From Nectonema munidae (lineage: Eukaryota > Nematomorpha > Nectonematoida > Nectonematidae), in contig JAUIRK010000722.1 of assembly GCA_030549495.1 (NCBI GenBank), positions 1 to 64,000 on the forward strand: 64,000 nt of DNA. The letters run 5' to 3'. Position 1 is the stretch's first letter. Every line of letters starts with the position of its first letter. The notes below the pieces were generated by a model that was not told the origin of the DNA, made no database searches, and worked only from the letters and a program-made list of their open reading frames with translations. The translations under genes were made by a program, and so were the position numbers. Below are positions 48,301-60,700 of the stretch, piece after piece.

Positions 48301-51300
48301 TTTCTCTATTAATTGTCGAACAATAAATACGGCGTCTATTGTGCTCTTGTTTGGCATAAAACCCATCTGCATTTCATCTATTCTAACACGTCGACGAATT
48401 CTTTTTTCAAAAACTCTCTCTAAAATTTTCATAGGGTGTTCAAGCAGTTTTATACTTCTATAGTTTGAGCAATCTTTTACATCACCTTTACCTTTATAAA
48501 GTGGCACTAAAACACTCTTTGGCCAACCTTCGGGCATGTTTTCTCCGTACATCATTCGGTTCCCTATGTCTGCAAGTTTATCTTCCAGTCCACTTAACTT
48601 TAAAACTTCAATTGAAACATCACTATGTCCACTGCTTTTCCCACTTTTCATTGAGATGGCGTCTTCGACTTCTTTTCTCGATATTATGTTCGCAGGACCT
48701 TCATTTAACTTCATAACTAAATTACTTTCAATTGTGTTTTTTCGGTTCAACAGATTTGAAAAATAGTCCTTCCATACTTTGAGTTTGGCGACCGTTGTTG
48801 AATGTAATGTACCTTCATTATCTCTTATGCATGCACTACCAATTATATCCTGTTTCTTTCTAGATTCAGTTTTTGCCATTCGGAATATATTCCTCATCTT
48901 CACTTCTTCCTTCAGATTTTCAATCCGTACTATTTCGTTTTCAACTTCATCATTCATCGCGTTGGCTATTACTCTTAGCGTTTTTCTTAGAATGTACATA
49001 TTCTTTTCTGGACTCTTCACCCCTGTCTTTTCTCCATATCTTATACTTTTCTTTCTTTGTTTTGATTGCAAGTTTAACTGTGTCAAGGTTCCACCACCAG
49101 CTGCTTTTTCTACTTTCTGATTTTGAAACGCCACAAACATTCTTTGCCACTTTTGATAAATCCTTCATTATTTCATCCCATTTTTTCTCTTTATCAATTT
49201 TACAAGCTATCTCAGTTTTCAGTTTATCTTTCACTGATTGAAATTTAAGATTCCAAGTCTTTACCTTTGTTCTTTTTATTGTTTTCTCTTTGGATTTGCA
49301 TGTTTTGAACAACATGTCCATGGTAAGAAGTTTATGCTGTGTTAGCACTTCTTCTCCTGGTATGACTTTGACATTTTTCACTTTTTTAGGTTTATTATAC
49401 AAAATGTAATCAGTAACTGTTCTATTGTTCCCAGATTCATAAGTTATAAGCTTTTCATCATCTTTTTTGAACCATGTATTACCTATTCTAAAATCAAAAG
49501 AGTCAGCAAACTCTAGGAGTTTCATTCCTTCATCGTTTCTTTTGCCGTAATTATAACCCCCATGAGCTCCATCAAAACCGTCACTTGTTCGACCAACGTG
49601 TCCGTTAAAATCACCCAAGATAATGCATCTTTCATTAATTTTCTTAATCTCCTCAGAAAGGGCTTCATAAAACGTATCTTTTTCTTCTGCACTTAGACCA
49701 ACCTGTGGAGCATACACTGAAACAACGGTGATGACTTCGCCTTCAATTATCAAGTCAATTAATATTATTCTGTTATTTACTCGTTTAACACTCACAACTT
49801 TGCCAAAAAACTCTTCTTTAACCATAATACCAACTCCACCAGTACCATCTCTATTTCCACACCAGTATAACTTGTAACATACAGTATCGGAATTAATAAG
49901 TTTTGTCCCCTCGTTCTTATATCTAACTTCTTGAACACCCGCTATTGCAACCTTTCTATTTGATAGCATGTTTGCCACTTCATAGCTTTTTCCAACCATA
50001 GAACCAACATTTAAGCTCACAAATCTAAGACAACGCATCGGTTTTCCTCTCGTAAACAATTTCGAATCCTTGGGTTTCTTAGAAAAGTTAGAATATTGAG
50101 TTTGTTTTGTAGAAAGCGTCGTTGAATTTACATCTTTCTCCGTAGTTTTCTTAGCCCCAAAATGCCGGAGAGTATACAATTGGGAACTCTTATGACAATT
50201 ATAGTATTTTTGTAGCTGCATAATGTAAATAGAAGCAAAGGGGTTTTACAGACCGGATGCCCTTCCTGGCGCCAAACCAGTTTTTCATTCAGGACTGGAA
50301 ACCAATAGCCTTTGTACAACCAAGTACTTAACCACAAGGCAGTGGAAATTTAAAATCAGAGTTATTTTCTCCTAGAACCACAGCCAACCAAGGCTAACGA
50401 GTTGATTCTACCCGGAGCTACAGGTTTAAGCGCCTGTTACTCGCTTTCGCCTTAGATCGTTTAGTTTTAAACAACCCCGCCACGTGAAGGCAGATCTGAA
50501 GACTTGCTGTTCATAGGCTATAGGAGACGCATGTGCCATTAGAGGTATTTTATAGAAAATGAGAGCTCAACCTCATTCTCCACCTCGGCATAAACAGCAT
50601 TAAAGGGGCTAGAATAGTAAATTTCTATTAAAAAATGATGAATTCTAAACATTTTCGACAAAAGACTTAACAAGAACATCAAAGTTTGAGGTTTACAGAC
50701 AAAACAATTTCGCTACAATTAGCTTCTAATTTATAAAATGATACTGAGTACTTTTTAACATGATTCTAATAACAAGTAATATAGATCTTCAAATAGTAAT
50801 CTTTTATTTTTGAAAAACCTTTTAGCTTTCTCAAGAAAAGAGATCTCCAAACTTTTTTGGTGATAATCAATTCTGATATGTTTTTTCAAATTCTTTGAGT
50901 GGAAATTCTTATAATTAATAAATTTTCCAAATTGATTTTCAAGTTGCTCATTCAAATTTTCGATTAAGGGGACGGTTGTTCTTAGCCTAAACATTTCGTT
51001 TCATTGAATTATTTTCTAGAAACTTCTCATTAGTAGGCTCTGTTTTCCAGTTTGTACACGTTTCTGTAAAATTCCGTATCATCAATGTGTAGTTGTGATA
51101 TTAAAGGAATAGTTCTTTTTATAATATTTAAAGGAAAGACATTCTTTGTGCGATATAACACGTCATTTTTCCGTTTAAGTTTAAGCTTAATTGATCCAGG
51201 AAATCGATTTTTAAATTCCATTTTTGAGAACAATCATGCACCTAGATTTTTTCTGATTGGTCAAAAAATTATTTACTTTAAACCAAATTTTCCAGGTTTC

Positions 51301-54300
51301 TTTTTATTGAATAAAAGCACATCTTGATCTACAGGCAAATAATTTTTTCTTACTGGTAACTGATCCATAATGAAAAAACATTTCACGCCTTTATCCATTA
51401 CTGTTTTTTAAAGTGTCACTAAGTGCAGCAAAATTGTCGAGATCCTTATGTGTTTTGCGCCTTAATTTGTTTTCAAAACGGACGTATTTCAAAATTTTTG
51501 GAAGTCTATTTATATTCACGCTTTCACGCAGTTTTTTGCCATATTTTTTATTCAAGTGGCTGTTTTTTCCTCTGAATCTCAAGATACTGAATTCCAAAAG
51601 GCATAAAGTGCATTGTTTGAAAGAACAAAATCCTCATTTTTAAATCCTCAAAGTTTAAAAAATATCCAGGATGCAACTAACACGTGATAGAAGAAAATGT
51701 TTACCTCCACCTTTATATCGCATGACATTGTGAAATTTCGCTTTTTTCGACTTTGTGAAAGAATGATTTAACCATATTGTTCCATTAGGAGACAAAAATT
51801 CAAATATATAGTATTTCAAAAGTTTTGCGTTTTATTGGAATGCATATATATCATTTGTACAATTATTTTCTGTCTTATGAATAAGATGAATCAACGGTTC
51901 GTTCTTGCAAAATTTGAAATCAGATGATTTGGAAACTTCTTTCATGTAGGAAAAATTGACACATGAAGTGAAGTGTTCATTAAATTCATTTCAATGTCAA
52001 CAAGAACTTCTGATCTTCGTTCCATCCAAATTCTATTTTCTTTTCCTCCATACAAGAGCTTGTTTATGTTTGACCAAGTTTTCTGTGTTGTATTACAATT
52101 AAAAATCTGCGCAAAATGTTTTTTTATCAGGAATTTTGTATTTTACTTTATTTTGGTTAAGGGATTTTTCAAAATATTAGATCCTAAAGTTTGGCCATGA
52201 ATCTGAATGGCTCTGAAGTGATCCACTGTTTAAATTTGTCCTTATATTTTTTTTTGCTGAATTTATTTTTTGTAGTTGACCGATTGATAGATTGCTGTTT
52301 ATAGAAATTAAAAACATGGACAGCTAATTTCTTTCATCATGGTAAGTGCTTATGTTTTTATGCGGCAATGGATAAATACTTTCGATTTTCAAAGTTTCCA
52401 TATGTGTATTCAAAGACAGTGTTCTTATATAATTCAAATTCTTTCAGATTTCTAATAACAAGCATTTATTGGTATAGGCTTCGGTAAATGCTATGAAAAT
52501 GAGTGATGCAGTTAAAGTAAGTAACGGTTTATGAGTTGAAACAAAAACTTTTTTATACGGTGTCAATATTAAATTATCATTAGTGAAGATATTAGAATCT
52601 ACACTTTAATGATTGTAGCGTTTTGAAGTAGACATACATATACTTGTTGTATAAGAGCCTTTATAACAAACGATATTGCTGCAAATGAAAAAATTGACAA
52701 TCAGTGTATCTGCTGCCAGTCTAGTCGGTAGTGTAATAGTGGGCAGTAATATAATCAGAAATAATAAACTGTAAAATCTCTTATTTTCCTTAAAAATTTT
52801 AAAAAGTGTCTACACGCTGAGTATTAAACTTGGCTATTCTATTAACACGTTGTGTGAGACCAATTTTTCTAATTAGAATGTTCTAAATAAATATATTGAT
52901 CCAAAACCATGATAACAATTTGTAATCAGAATTAGAAGTCATTCATGAGGCCTCCGTGAAGCGCAACTTATTTTGGTGAATCCTTATAGGCATACCCTGG
53001 TAACTCGTAGTCTTTTGCTTAATAACCCAACCAAGTCTCTTGAAGGTTTGTATAAAATAACAAATACTATATTATAACGGACAGAAGTTCGGTTGAACAA
53101 GGATTCACGTTGGAAATGAACATTTTAGTTCATCAAATTTAGCATTCAGTGATGAATATAAAAAAGGTTTTGGGAACTCTTCAAGTTCAAGTAATTTTGA
53201 AAGGTATGAAATTCTTAACATGTCATTCATTTGTCCCGGTCATACTTTTAACAACTTCGAATGCTTTTATAACGAGAGGGCAATTGAAACGTTTTCTTGT
53301 TGCTGATGTAGTTCAAGCATTTGAGTTTGGAGGCGTCATTTGTAAAAGGACAAGATACACAAGCATGCGTAGAAGCGCGCATTTATTAGTAACTCCATTT
53401 CTTGTATTTGGCGATGTGTGGCCAAGAATTTAAAAATCAAGCATTCATTCTCAGAAAAAAGGTCCTTATTTCATTGTTTGCACATCATAAAGTAAAAAGA
53501 GAAATCTTGGAATTTCTCAAAGTTATTCAAATAAATTTTTAACTTTATGTATCACAAAATTGTAACGTCAATGCTTTTTTAAGTCAAAGTACTCGGTTTT
53601 ACATTAAGCGTATTTTTACTTTTCGAAAATTTATCAGCACATGTTGACTTCGTCTTGGAAGAATCATACGGTATTTCTCTTGCTCATCCAAATTATCTTC
53701 ACTTTGAAATGATATTACCTTGTGTAACAATTTGTTCCTTTAAAGACTTTATGTTTTCAAATAGCTTCTTTAAAAAGCAAAAAAATAAGGGTTACTAGTT
53801 ATTTGTGAGATGATTTTGCATTTTTGGCTCAACATAAATAATGGTGATGTGCTTCTAAAATAGCAGAAGTAAAGAATAACAAATGGTACTTTTGTCATTT
53901 ACTTTCAACAATCGTTGAAGGCCTGTGATTAGTTTTAACTTATTTCAAGTATCATATTTGTGTTGTTGTAAGTGTGGGGAGTTTCGAAGCACTGCATACG
54001 TTACATGTAACGGTCAGTGGAATAGAAAGTGGCTTTTCTTTAGTCCAATTGAAGGGGAAGAGGCGGGAATGTGCTTTCAGCTGCAGAATGGTTCTTTAAT
54101 TCACAACTGGTCTTCTAATTCTCAGCATCTCTTTAGAAAGCAGGAATTTCGCCGTCCTTTGAACAAATTGAAATGTTTTCCTACATACTTCCTTCGGTCA
54201 CTCTCTCAAATCTGTACGACATTTTTTCAAAGTTATCTTCACTAGACAACTCCAAATACTTTTTCGTCTACAAAGATTCCTTCAAGTTTTTCGCGGAAAA

Positions 54301-57300
54301 ATGTCAGCCAATCGAAGGGTTGGATTTGAAAACTCGTTTCATTCTGGCATCTTCTCCGATCTCCACCGACGATACCTTCGCCGTCAACATTCTTTATAAG
54401 GTTTTCTTCTGCTTTCGGTTTTTTAACTTTTAGAATTTCCTTTACATGAATACTTTTTACTTATCACTTTTTTCAACAAATCTGCATTTATTTTCACAAA
54501 TAATAGTTAAATGATTGTATGGATAAGAGAATGTGTATACGTAAACAGGGCATCGATGCTGAGTTTTTTGTAGCATAGGAGAAGAGTATGAATTAAATGA
54601 AACACGGATCTTTAAAACTGCCCTTACAAAATCTATTGATTGCTTTCGACTCAGCAATTATTTATTTGACGATTAACCCATTACTAAAGTAAGTTAAACG
54701 CGCCTTTTTTTAATAATTTTTTTAACTTAAAAATTGACTTTGTTAGTAAAATCAGATCAACCTATTTCTTTGAAAGACCCTTTTAGCGTCTATTTTTTTT
54801 ATTATATTTAAAATATGAAAATGGTGTAAGCAATTATTGAAAACTTTTGGAAAGTGTTTTTGTTAATGCTGTTCAACTTCAGAAATTGCAATTTGGCAAT
54901 CAATATTTCCTGAACGAATCCCAAAAAATTGCAAGGGGACGTCATCTTTTAAATATTTTAGATTTAATTGAAGATAAAAACAAACTTGCTGAGGAATTTT
55001 GGCATTTCATTCTTCAACTCAAATAATATAACAAAAAATCTTCTTAGGCTTCACATTCAACTCGTTGATTTATTTTTGGTACTAACGCAAGAGCTTTGGG
55101 TATTAAAGCGAGGAATCTTGACAGACCTGCTCTTTCCTGGCAATAACCCTTTCCCACGTGCCATAACTCCTGCGTTTCTTAGAAAGGATTTGCTCTACCT
55201 ATAAATCCCCTTATATTTTATTCGTACACATCAAAATCATTCATCTCTACCTGCTGCTTCATTTTCCATACGTGTCTGCATGCAAACTCTACAAGTGAAA
55301 CATTTTTACTACTCATTTATCACACGCACACTTAAAACAACCGCACGTTAGCTAGCAATGTATTAAGGCTCCTTTTTATCGCAGGGAAAAATGTTGACTG
55401 CTGTTTTATAAGTAAGTCAAATTTCTTCCCTGTGGCTATTCTCTTTTTTGAAGTTGCTGCACTTTGTACATTCTATAAAGTTGATAAAATCGTTATTTAT
55501 TTACAAAAGTCAGTGCTGATTATGAACTCAGGTTGAATACTTCATTTTCAGATCTCTCAAGTTTGAAGAGCAAGAGAACTTTGGAGCTGAAAGTATAAAG
55601 TCAACGTTCATTTTATTTCGAATGAATTTTAACATTCATATTTCGTCGCCACGTGTATCTTGCCAGCTTGAACGAATGAAATTTTGTCTTTTTGTTATCC
55701 CTGATTTTGCAACCATTTAATGTTCCAATTTCGTTGCCTTGGTTGCATGTAAAATTGCTCATAAACACATTTGGCGGCCTATAATCGAGTCCACATAAAA
55801 TTCCACAAAACAGGTAAACTTAAATAGACAAGTTACTAAACATTTGTTTATTGATCCATGCCTAGCACTTGTAATGGCTAATAACTGACGACACTTTTGT
55901 TCATCTCGGTCTACATGATCGCTTAATATTTAAAATGGACATTCAACAATTAAAAATGATTTAGCCTTAAAATGATAAAAATCAACTTTCTTTTGGCGCC
56001 AGTTCTCGCGTACTTTATGTTAATCATTTTATATATAAGCATCTTTTTATTAAACTTCAAAAATATTTCCTGCCTCAACTTTTGTTGATGGATGCTGCCA
56101 GATTGTTTTCCACCAGTATCCTACCTAAATTCCGTATTTTAGTTCGCAAAAAAGATAGCGGAAGAAACTCCTATCACGAAAGAGTGGTTGGCCTTTTCGC
56201 TTGGCTGGCCCTTATCACCTCCGTCCACAATCAAAGAACTTCTTCTCAACGAAAGCTGCTACGAAGTCCTCAACTTGTATTTGTGGCTCAGGTTTCATCA
56301 TAATTCCACTTTTTAAGTAATGGATAATTGAGTCTTGTGGCAGAGCACAGTGTAACATTTTGGGCTCCCACTTTGTTCGGTTGTAAAGGGCGAGCACTGA
56401 TACATTTTTGAGGTAAGAAAAGAGCCATTTATGAATCAATAGCATTGCAAGGATCGGGAAATATTTGAACTGGGAGGACTAGCACTGTTTTTTCAAAATA
56501 TTTGAAAATAGCTTAGTTCTTTAAAACGACCAAATAAATACAGGTTTTTTGATGTTATTACTGACTTTGAAAATTAATAAAGAAATAAAATTTGCAAATA
56601 TGGTTAAGCAATTCCACAAACAGAACCCTCACCACCAATTGAAGGGTTATTATATTCATCTTTTTCCAGCATTAATATTACTTCCAGGCAATTTCCTACA
56701 TTTGACTCCACTACTACTCCAGTCTCGTAAATAGGTGCCGTAAACAGGGAAGACTACCAAAAGATCAGAAAATAACACTTAAAACATAAATAACACAATA
56801 AAACAGAAAAGATAATTGTATAAAAAGTAAAAATTTGTTATATTGTTAGAACACTTGCATTACGATTTAAAACCAACAGTGTTTTTACACGTGTGATTTA
56901 ACATATTGCTTACAAAATATAATAACACGATACACATGCGTTTTATGGCTGTCTTAGTGGCCGTTTACAACAAAGTTATTTATATTCTAGATTTAAATTG
57001 CGATTACTTTGATATTTTTGGGGATCTATACATTGGTAATGGATGGTGTATGTCGATGGCTAACAGTATATTGAATGGAACTTAAGGATGATTAAGATGG
57101 ACTCATCGAAACTTAAATAGTAACCGCGAGTTTAGTTAATAAAATCCAAACTAATGACGTCTTTTTAATACGAGTTTTGTATTATCATCTTGACTTCCAT
57201 TTGGAAAAATTTTTTTGAAGCCACCGAATTCCTGAGATCTTTCATCATTACTCAGAAGTGAAGGCGATGGCACACGCGGTAGAAAGAAACATCAGAGAAG

Positions 57301-57559
57301 GCATGCGAGCAATTCCATCGTTTTCAAGCAAAAGAGGGACAAGGTTTCTACTTCCATTTTTGCTAAAAAGTATTCTTAATATCTATATTTTAGCAAAATA
57401 CACAAGTTTAAGCCGATGATTGAGAAGATGCAAAAAGCTTGTTCCGGTGTGGAATTTGGGGATATGACTTCTCATCTCTTGCTTGAAGGAGTTTTATCTC
57501 CTGAAATGATCGGACAGCTTAATAAAGAGTGGAGGAATATGGAAGAAAAAATTAAATAA
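35300..57559 (+). CDS. SUPV3L1: Mitochondrial ATP-dependent RNA helicase SUV3
   Basis: SUV3 is a Ski2-like DExH helicase that unwinds RNA for the mitochondrial degradosome with PNPase. Twelve exons join in phase: 35300-35485, 36690-37039, 39167-39335, 40216-40399, 42433-42576, 42628-42756, 42812-42905, 45748-45970, 54137-54400, 56143-56291, 57221-57343 and 57394-57559, giving 726 residues (human 786). Exon 1 starts [13 protein letters not shown], an arginine- and serine-rich presequence, which decided the start. Motifs: Walker A GPTNSGKT (195-202), DEIQ (277-280), [11 protein letters not shown] at the RecA2 entry, QIAGRAGRF (453-461), then the SUV3 C-domain with LNLYLWLS and [13 protein letters not shown]. 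The lysine-rich human tail is absent. Introns 5 and 6 are 51 and 55 nt, while intron 8 is 8.2 kb and holds a LINE. No frameshift or stop was seen; it looks functional. Exon 1 is the least certain part. Confidence 0.96.
37630..37740 (-). mobile_element. Diverged SINE copy in SUPV3L1 intron 2
   Basis: Aligns with the SINE at 41.2 kb along TTTTCATNGANNAAGCACAATT, CTTGNATCG and ACTATGAG. The B-box region has decayed to GGTTGGATCC on the minus strand. Confidence 0.5.
41162..41325 (-). mobile_element. SINE copy in SUPV3L1 intron 4
   Basis: On the minus strand, GAGTAAGGTTGCTCAGATAC leads to GGGTTCAATCCCGC, a clear B box, about 35 bases downstream. The tail matches the other copies (GGTACCTTTACCTTAC on the minus strand). 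The head is not identical to that of the copies in A, B and C, so it may be a subfamily. Confidence 0.65.
43566..45693 (-). mobile_element. hAT transposon (SCAND3/ZBED5-like) in SUPV3L1 intron 7
   Basis: Ends CAGTGTTTCTCAACC (43566) and GTTGAGAAACACTG (to 45693) form a hAT terminal inverted repeat. Flanks CACTAGAA (43556-43563) and CACTAGAT (45694-45701) look like an 8-bp target duplication with one mismatch and two extra bases on the left. On the minus strand, 44451-43756 is a 231-codon open frame with [24 protein letters not shown]-type loops and [18 protein letters not shown], the C-terminal half of a SCAND3/ZBED5-like hAT transposase. A further piece, [17 protein letters not shown], lies at about 44650-44470 in another frame. 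The N-terminal half is missing, so the element is not autonomous. It was inserted antisense to the host gene without disturbing the splice sites. Confidence 0.8.
45297..45360. repeat. GA-rich microsatellite
   Basis: GTGTGTGTGA followed by (GA)n and GAAA/GAGA variants, inside the hAT element of intron 7. Confidence 0.9.
45971..46981. other. Start of SUPV3L1 intron 8
   Basis: After the donor AAG|GTAACT there is no host exon until 54137. Near 46609-46700 the stretch ACAGTAAATCCTTTATGGCG and a later CGTTATAACGC resemble the ends of pogo/Tigger-type elements, but no partner end was paired, so it is not called. Confidence 0.35.
46982..46999. repeat. Target-site duplication, left copy
   Basis: AAATTTCTATTAAAAAAT, identical to 50619-50636 and directly adjoining the 3' end of the LINE. 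Confidence 0.9.
47000..50618 (-). mobile_element. Full-length RTE-like LINE with two frameshifts
   Basis: A non-LTR retrotransposon lying antisense in SUPV3L1 intron 8, bounded by a perfect 18-bp target duplication. From its 5' end: an untranslated region of about 400 bp; an apurinic endonuclease frame (50221-48950) with [26 protein letters not shown] and [10 protein letters not shown]; a second frame (49140-48244) with linker and early reverse transcriptase (ALL-type [18 protein letters not shown]); and a third frame (48299-47046) with [30 protein letters not shown] and a C-terminal [16 protein letters not shown] Cys-rich finger, CSCCGERV...CRRC, lies after the YADD motif. Frameshifts near 48980 (within an A run) and near 48300 divide the ORF; otherwise no stops were seen. 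It ends in an (ATG)n-type tail. Clade assignment is from memory. Confidence 0.9.
50619..50636. repeat. Target-site duplication, right copy
   Basis: AAATTTCTATTAAAAAAT, identical to 46982-46999, adjoining the 5' end of the LINE. Confidence 0.9.
50755..51600 (-). pseudogene. Unrecognised coding-like frames within SUPV3L1 intron 8
   Basis: The minus strand shows, in transcription order, four open pieces: about 51600-51391 ([20 protein letters not shown]), about 51395-51275 ([20 protein letters not shown]), 51233-51030 ([40 protein letters not shown]) and 50994-50755 ([32 protein letters not shown]). They are lysine- and leucine-rich and read like protein, but I recognise no family. Candidates are a nested host gene, a dead gene or an unknown element. 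No good donor and acceptor pairs were found for all junctions, so a broken copy is more likely than an active gene. Confidence 0.3.
51605..54136. other. Rest of SUPV3L1 intron 8
   Basis: AT-rich. A minus-strand stretch near 52110-52020 ([19 protein letters not shown]) resembles the spacer ahead of a LINE reverse transcriptase but is too short to call. A 94-codon plus-strand frame at 53149-53433 has no recognisable motif. The acceptor CTTTAG closes the intron at 54136. Confidence 0.3.
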
Positions 57560-57950
57560 ATTCAGCGTGCTTCATTTTTCTCACATTAAGGCTTCCTAAT
57601 TTTTCTAAATCACAAATTGAGCATAAAATATTTTTTAATAATCTTGAGACTTGAAGGTGTTTTTTGTCCCTAAATCATTTAAGATCTCATCAGCCCCGTC
57701 GCCAGGCTCTAAATATTAGGGGGAGTGATTTAATTGACTAACTTAAATTGCTGTTTTTGTTGTTAGCCCCCACCATCTCATTATCGGTGTAATCAATCGG
57801 TTCATTACAGAGAAAAAAATTACATTTCCTATAATGAGCTGAGGGAGTATTACTACTACGAGTAAATAGTCTCGGGGAAAAGTGTAGAATACTTTTGTTA
57901 CACTTTCGTAACATCTACGATGAATACGTGTATTTTCATTCGACCTACAT
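57560..57950. other. 3' flank of SUPV3L1
   Basis: No clear AATAAA polyadenylation signal was singled out; GCATAAAAT and similar AT-rich strings occur near 57622. No gene follows on the plus strand. Confidence 0.3.
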
Positions 57951-57959
57951 AAAAGTCAC

Positions 57960-60700
57960 GGTCGTGTGCTGCCGACTTTGTATGCAGGCTTCTACTTATG
58001 GCTTGTATATATAAATAAGCTAAATCCAAGTTTTGGCCAGGCAGTTTCCCCACTTAATAAGTAGGTTAGCTATCTCGAATGGCTTGGGTGTTGTATGAAT
58101 GTCAGCAGTTGAAAAGATGGTGTGTGTTGATTGCAAAGTGGACAGCGCGCACTCGTGTGTGTTTTGGGATCGATTTTAGGAAGATACTCACGAAGTAACG
58201 GTCATTTATTAGCTCTAAGTTGTGCAAGTGGCTGTCTAGTTTTAATGGGTAGTTTTTGTTCTGTTGGATCAATTTTTGGAGGACAAATATTTATTATTTT
58301 ATTTGGTTGAAGTGTAGAGAGATGGTTTATTACTGCTTGTGTATGAATTACTTTCTTAATGTTTGTTTGCTTTGGGCTATCTTCTCATGTGTCTTTGTGG
58401 ATTTTGGCGTGCTAAAAGTCGTTGAGAGGGTTTAGTTTATGGGCAGCATTTGCTCTTAAGTTGGATGCGTATGTGTTCTTTAAGAGGTAGTATAGACGTT
58501 TCTGTGTGCAGTTCTTGTGTGTTGCTATCTAAATTGTTGCCTGTTAGACCCAGTGCTCTGTTTTGTAATTTTGTCATGTTAGAACAAGATATTACTGAAC
58601 CATCCGTATTCTAATGTTGGGCTTGTTATCGTTTTAAATGTATTGGGGAGAACTTTTTTGTGTTTGCCCCATTTTGTTCCGATTAGTGCTTGAGTAATGT
58701 TAATTGATTTATTTGCTTTTTATTGTGTGTGTTTGTTGTAAGTTTAGGGTTAAAAGTGATGCCAAGAATTTTTGGGTTTTTATTTGTGTGTATTAGATCT
58801 TTATCTATTATAAGGTTTTGTTTTATGCTATGTTCGACGTTTGGTTGTGATTTGGTATTGTTGATTACTAAAGTATTCTCCTTGAGCCACTCGTGTATTA
58901 TGTTTAAGTAATTTTACATGTTTACTTCAGCTATTTTAATATTTGATGTTATGATGATGTCGTCAGCATAAGTTATTAAATTGACTCGTTGATTAAGTGG
59001 TTTTGGTATGTAGGACATCTAAATATTGAATACTATGGGAGAGAGTGCGCTACCTTGTTGTACACCTGAATGAGGGTGTCTTATGTGACACCTATTATTA
59101 TGATATTCAGTGTATGTATATCTTCCCCCATAAATGTTTTTTGTTATTAAAACCAGTAGCAATAATGTTGTGTAGTGTTTGGAGTATTGTAGTAGTGCAA
59201 TGACATTGTTTAAAACCGAGTTGGTGTTTTGTGTAGGGTATGTCGTTTTGTATGTTTTTAAGAATAACTTTTTCTAGTAATTTCGCGATCGGTGAAAGTA
59301 AAGAAACTTATGTTCTTATTTTTGCCCGGTTTTAAAATTGGTATTATTCTTGAAGGTTTCCATTTATGTGGTATCGTATTAGCGTTAACTGTTAGATTAA
59401 AAATGTGTGTTGTGCTTTGCACTTTTAGTTTTGTGAAGTGCATCTAATACTTCTTCTTCGTTTATAATTATGTGTGATCTAGGTAGTTGATTTAATCGTT
59501 TATTTGCTGTGTTGTGAGCCTTAATTGTTTGTTTTGATAAAGTGTTCGTGAATTGTTTGTTAGTTGCAGTTTGTATATTGTTACTTTTATTTTTTCCATT
59601 AAAACATATGTTTTGATTTAAGTTTGTAAAAAGCGTTTTGTTCTGTAAATTTTTGATGGTTTTCCAGTATGTTTGTGTATTGGTTTTGTGTGACCAGTTA
59701 GACGAAATATATTTTTGCCAGAAACTACTAAGCGTGTGTTTATTTATTTTGTATGACACTAAGTTATTTAATGTGTGAATTTCGGGGTCTTTATGGTTAA
59801 TATGTCTAAGAGAATCTCTTTTAGTTATAAGTCATATTATGTCAGAAGGTTGAGGTTTATGACTTCTTTGATTGTTAATGCTTCCTTTTGGTATCTATAA
59901 TTTGTCTGCTTTCTGAATGTACTTAGTTAAAAGTTATTGAGCGTATGAATGTCTGTGTGATATAAATGTTATATCTTTTTTAATATTACTTTCAATGTAT
60001 GTATGAAAAGGATCCCATCTAGCCTTGTTGTAGTTAGTGTATGTTTTAAGAGATTTTTCTATTTTGTTTGGTGCTATACTGGTGAGTATATGGAGACTCT
60101 AATATCCGGTGAAGTCGGTTGTTGATGTGTAAATTCTGTGAAGGAGTTTGAAAGTCCGTTTGTTTGTATTTAAGATGATAAAGTGTGATTTATGTCACTT
60201 TTTTTTTGTGAAATAAAAAAAAGCTGAGAACCATGCTTTAGAATGAGCGTTAACATCTCCAGTGATAATAATGTTTTTGTATTTTAATAAGTTATTGAAA
60301 AGTTCTTGTGTATAAGGATTGTTCGCTGCGTTTGAATGCTGTTTTGGAGGTAGGCATACGCTAGTACGTGATAAGGAATTTTGTTGATAGATATTTGAAT
60401 GAGTAAAGTGGTTTGATACATGTGTATTTAATTCAGAGAATCTAATATTTTGTTTGATGTATGTTATTAATCTCCCACCGCGTGCTGAATTTAGTTTGTC
60501 TTGTCTTAGGTGTGTATAGTTTGGAGTAACACGAGTTTTAGTGTTTTTGTTTAGCTTAGTTTCTTGTATAGAAATAACATCGGGGGAATATTGTAGTATA
60601 AGTGGTTTTAATTCTAATAACTTATTTTTAATGCCGTTAGTTGTAATAATGTAAATGACGATTGATTTTTGTTAGTAAAAGAAATTTTGTGTTTTCTTTT
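57960..60700 (-). mobile_element. Decayed Jockey/CR1-like LINE
   Basis: Read on the minus strand from about 60700: endonuclease remnants with KNIIITGDVNAHSKAWFSAF; a linker frame at 59759-59397 (SNWSHKTNTQTYWKTIKNLQ, INEEEVLDALHKTKSAKH); reverse transcriptase entry at 59443-59258 (TIPHKWKPSRIIPILKPGKN); and the catalytic NLITYADDIIITSN near 58985-58930, followed by KILGITFNPKLT about 200 bp on. Several in-frame stops and shifts are scattered throughout, so it is old and inactive. It belongs to the Jockey/CR1 group of endonuclease-bearing LINEs by motif order; the exact clade is uncertain. Confidence 0.75.

Noticed and set aside
48465-49241. Plus-strand open frames over the LINE (phenylalanine- and serine-rich)
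   Set aside because: They are antisense shadows of the LINE reverse transcriptase and endonuclease frames.
54968-55201. 78-codon plus-strand frame between SUPV3L1 exons 9 and 10
   Set aside because: Exon 9 (NILYK) joins exon 10 (FAKKIAEE) directly as in the human protein, leaving no room for it, and it has no recognised motif.
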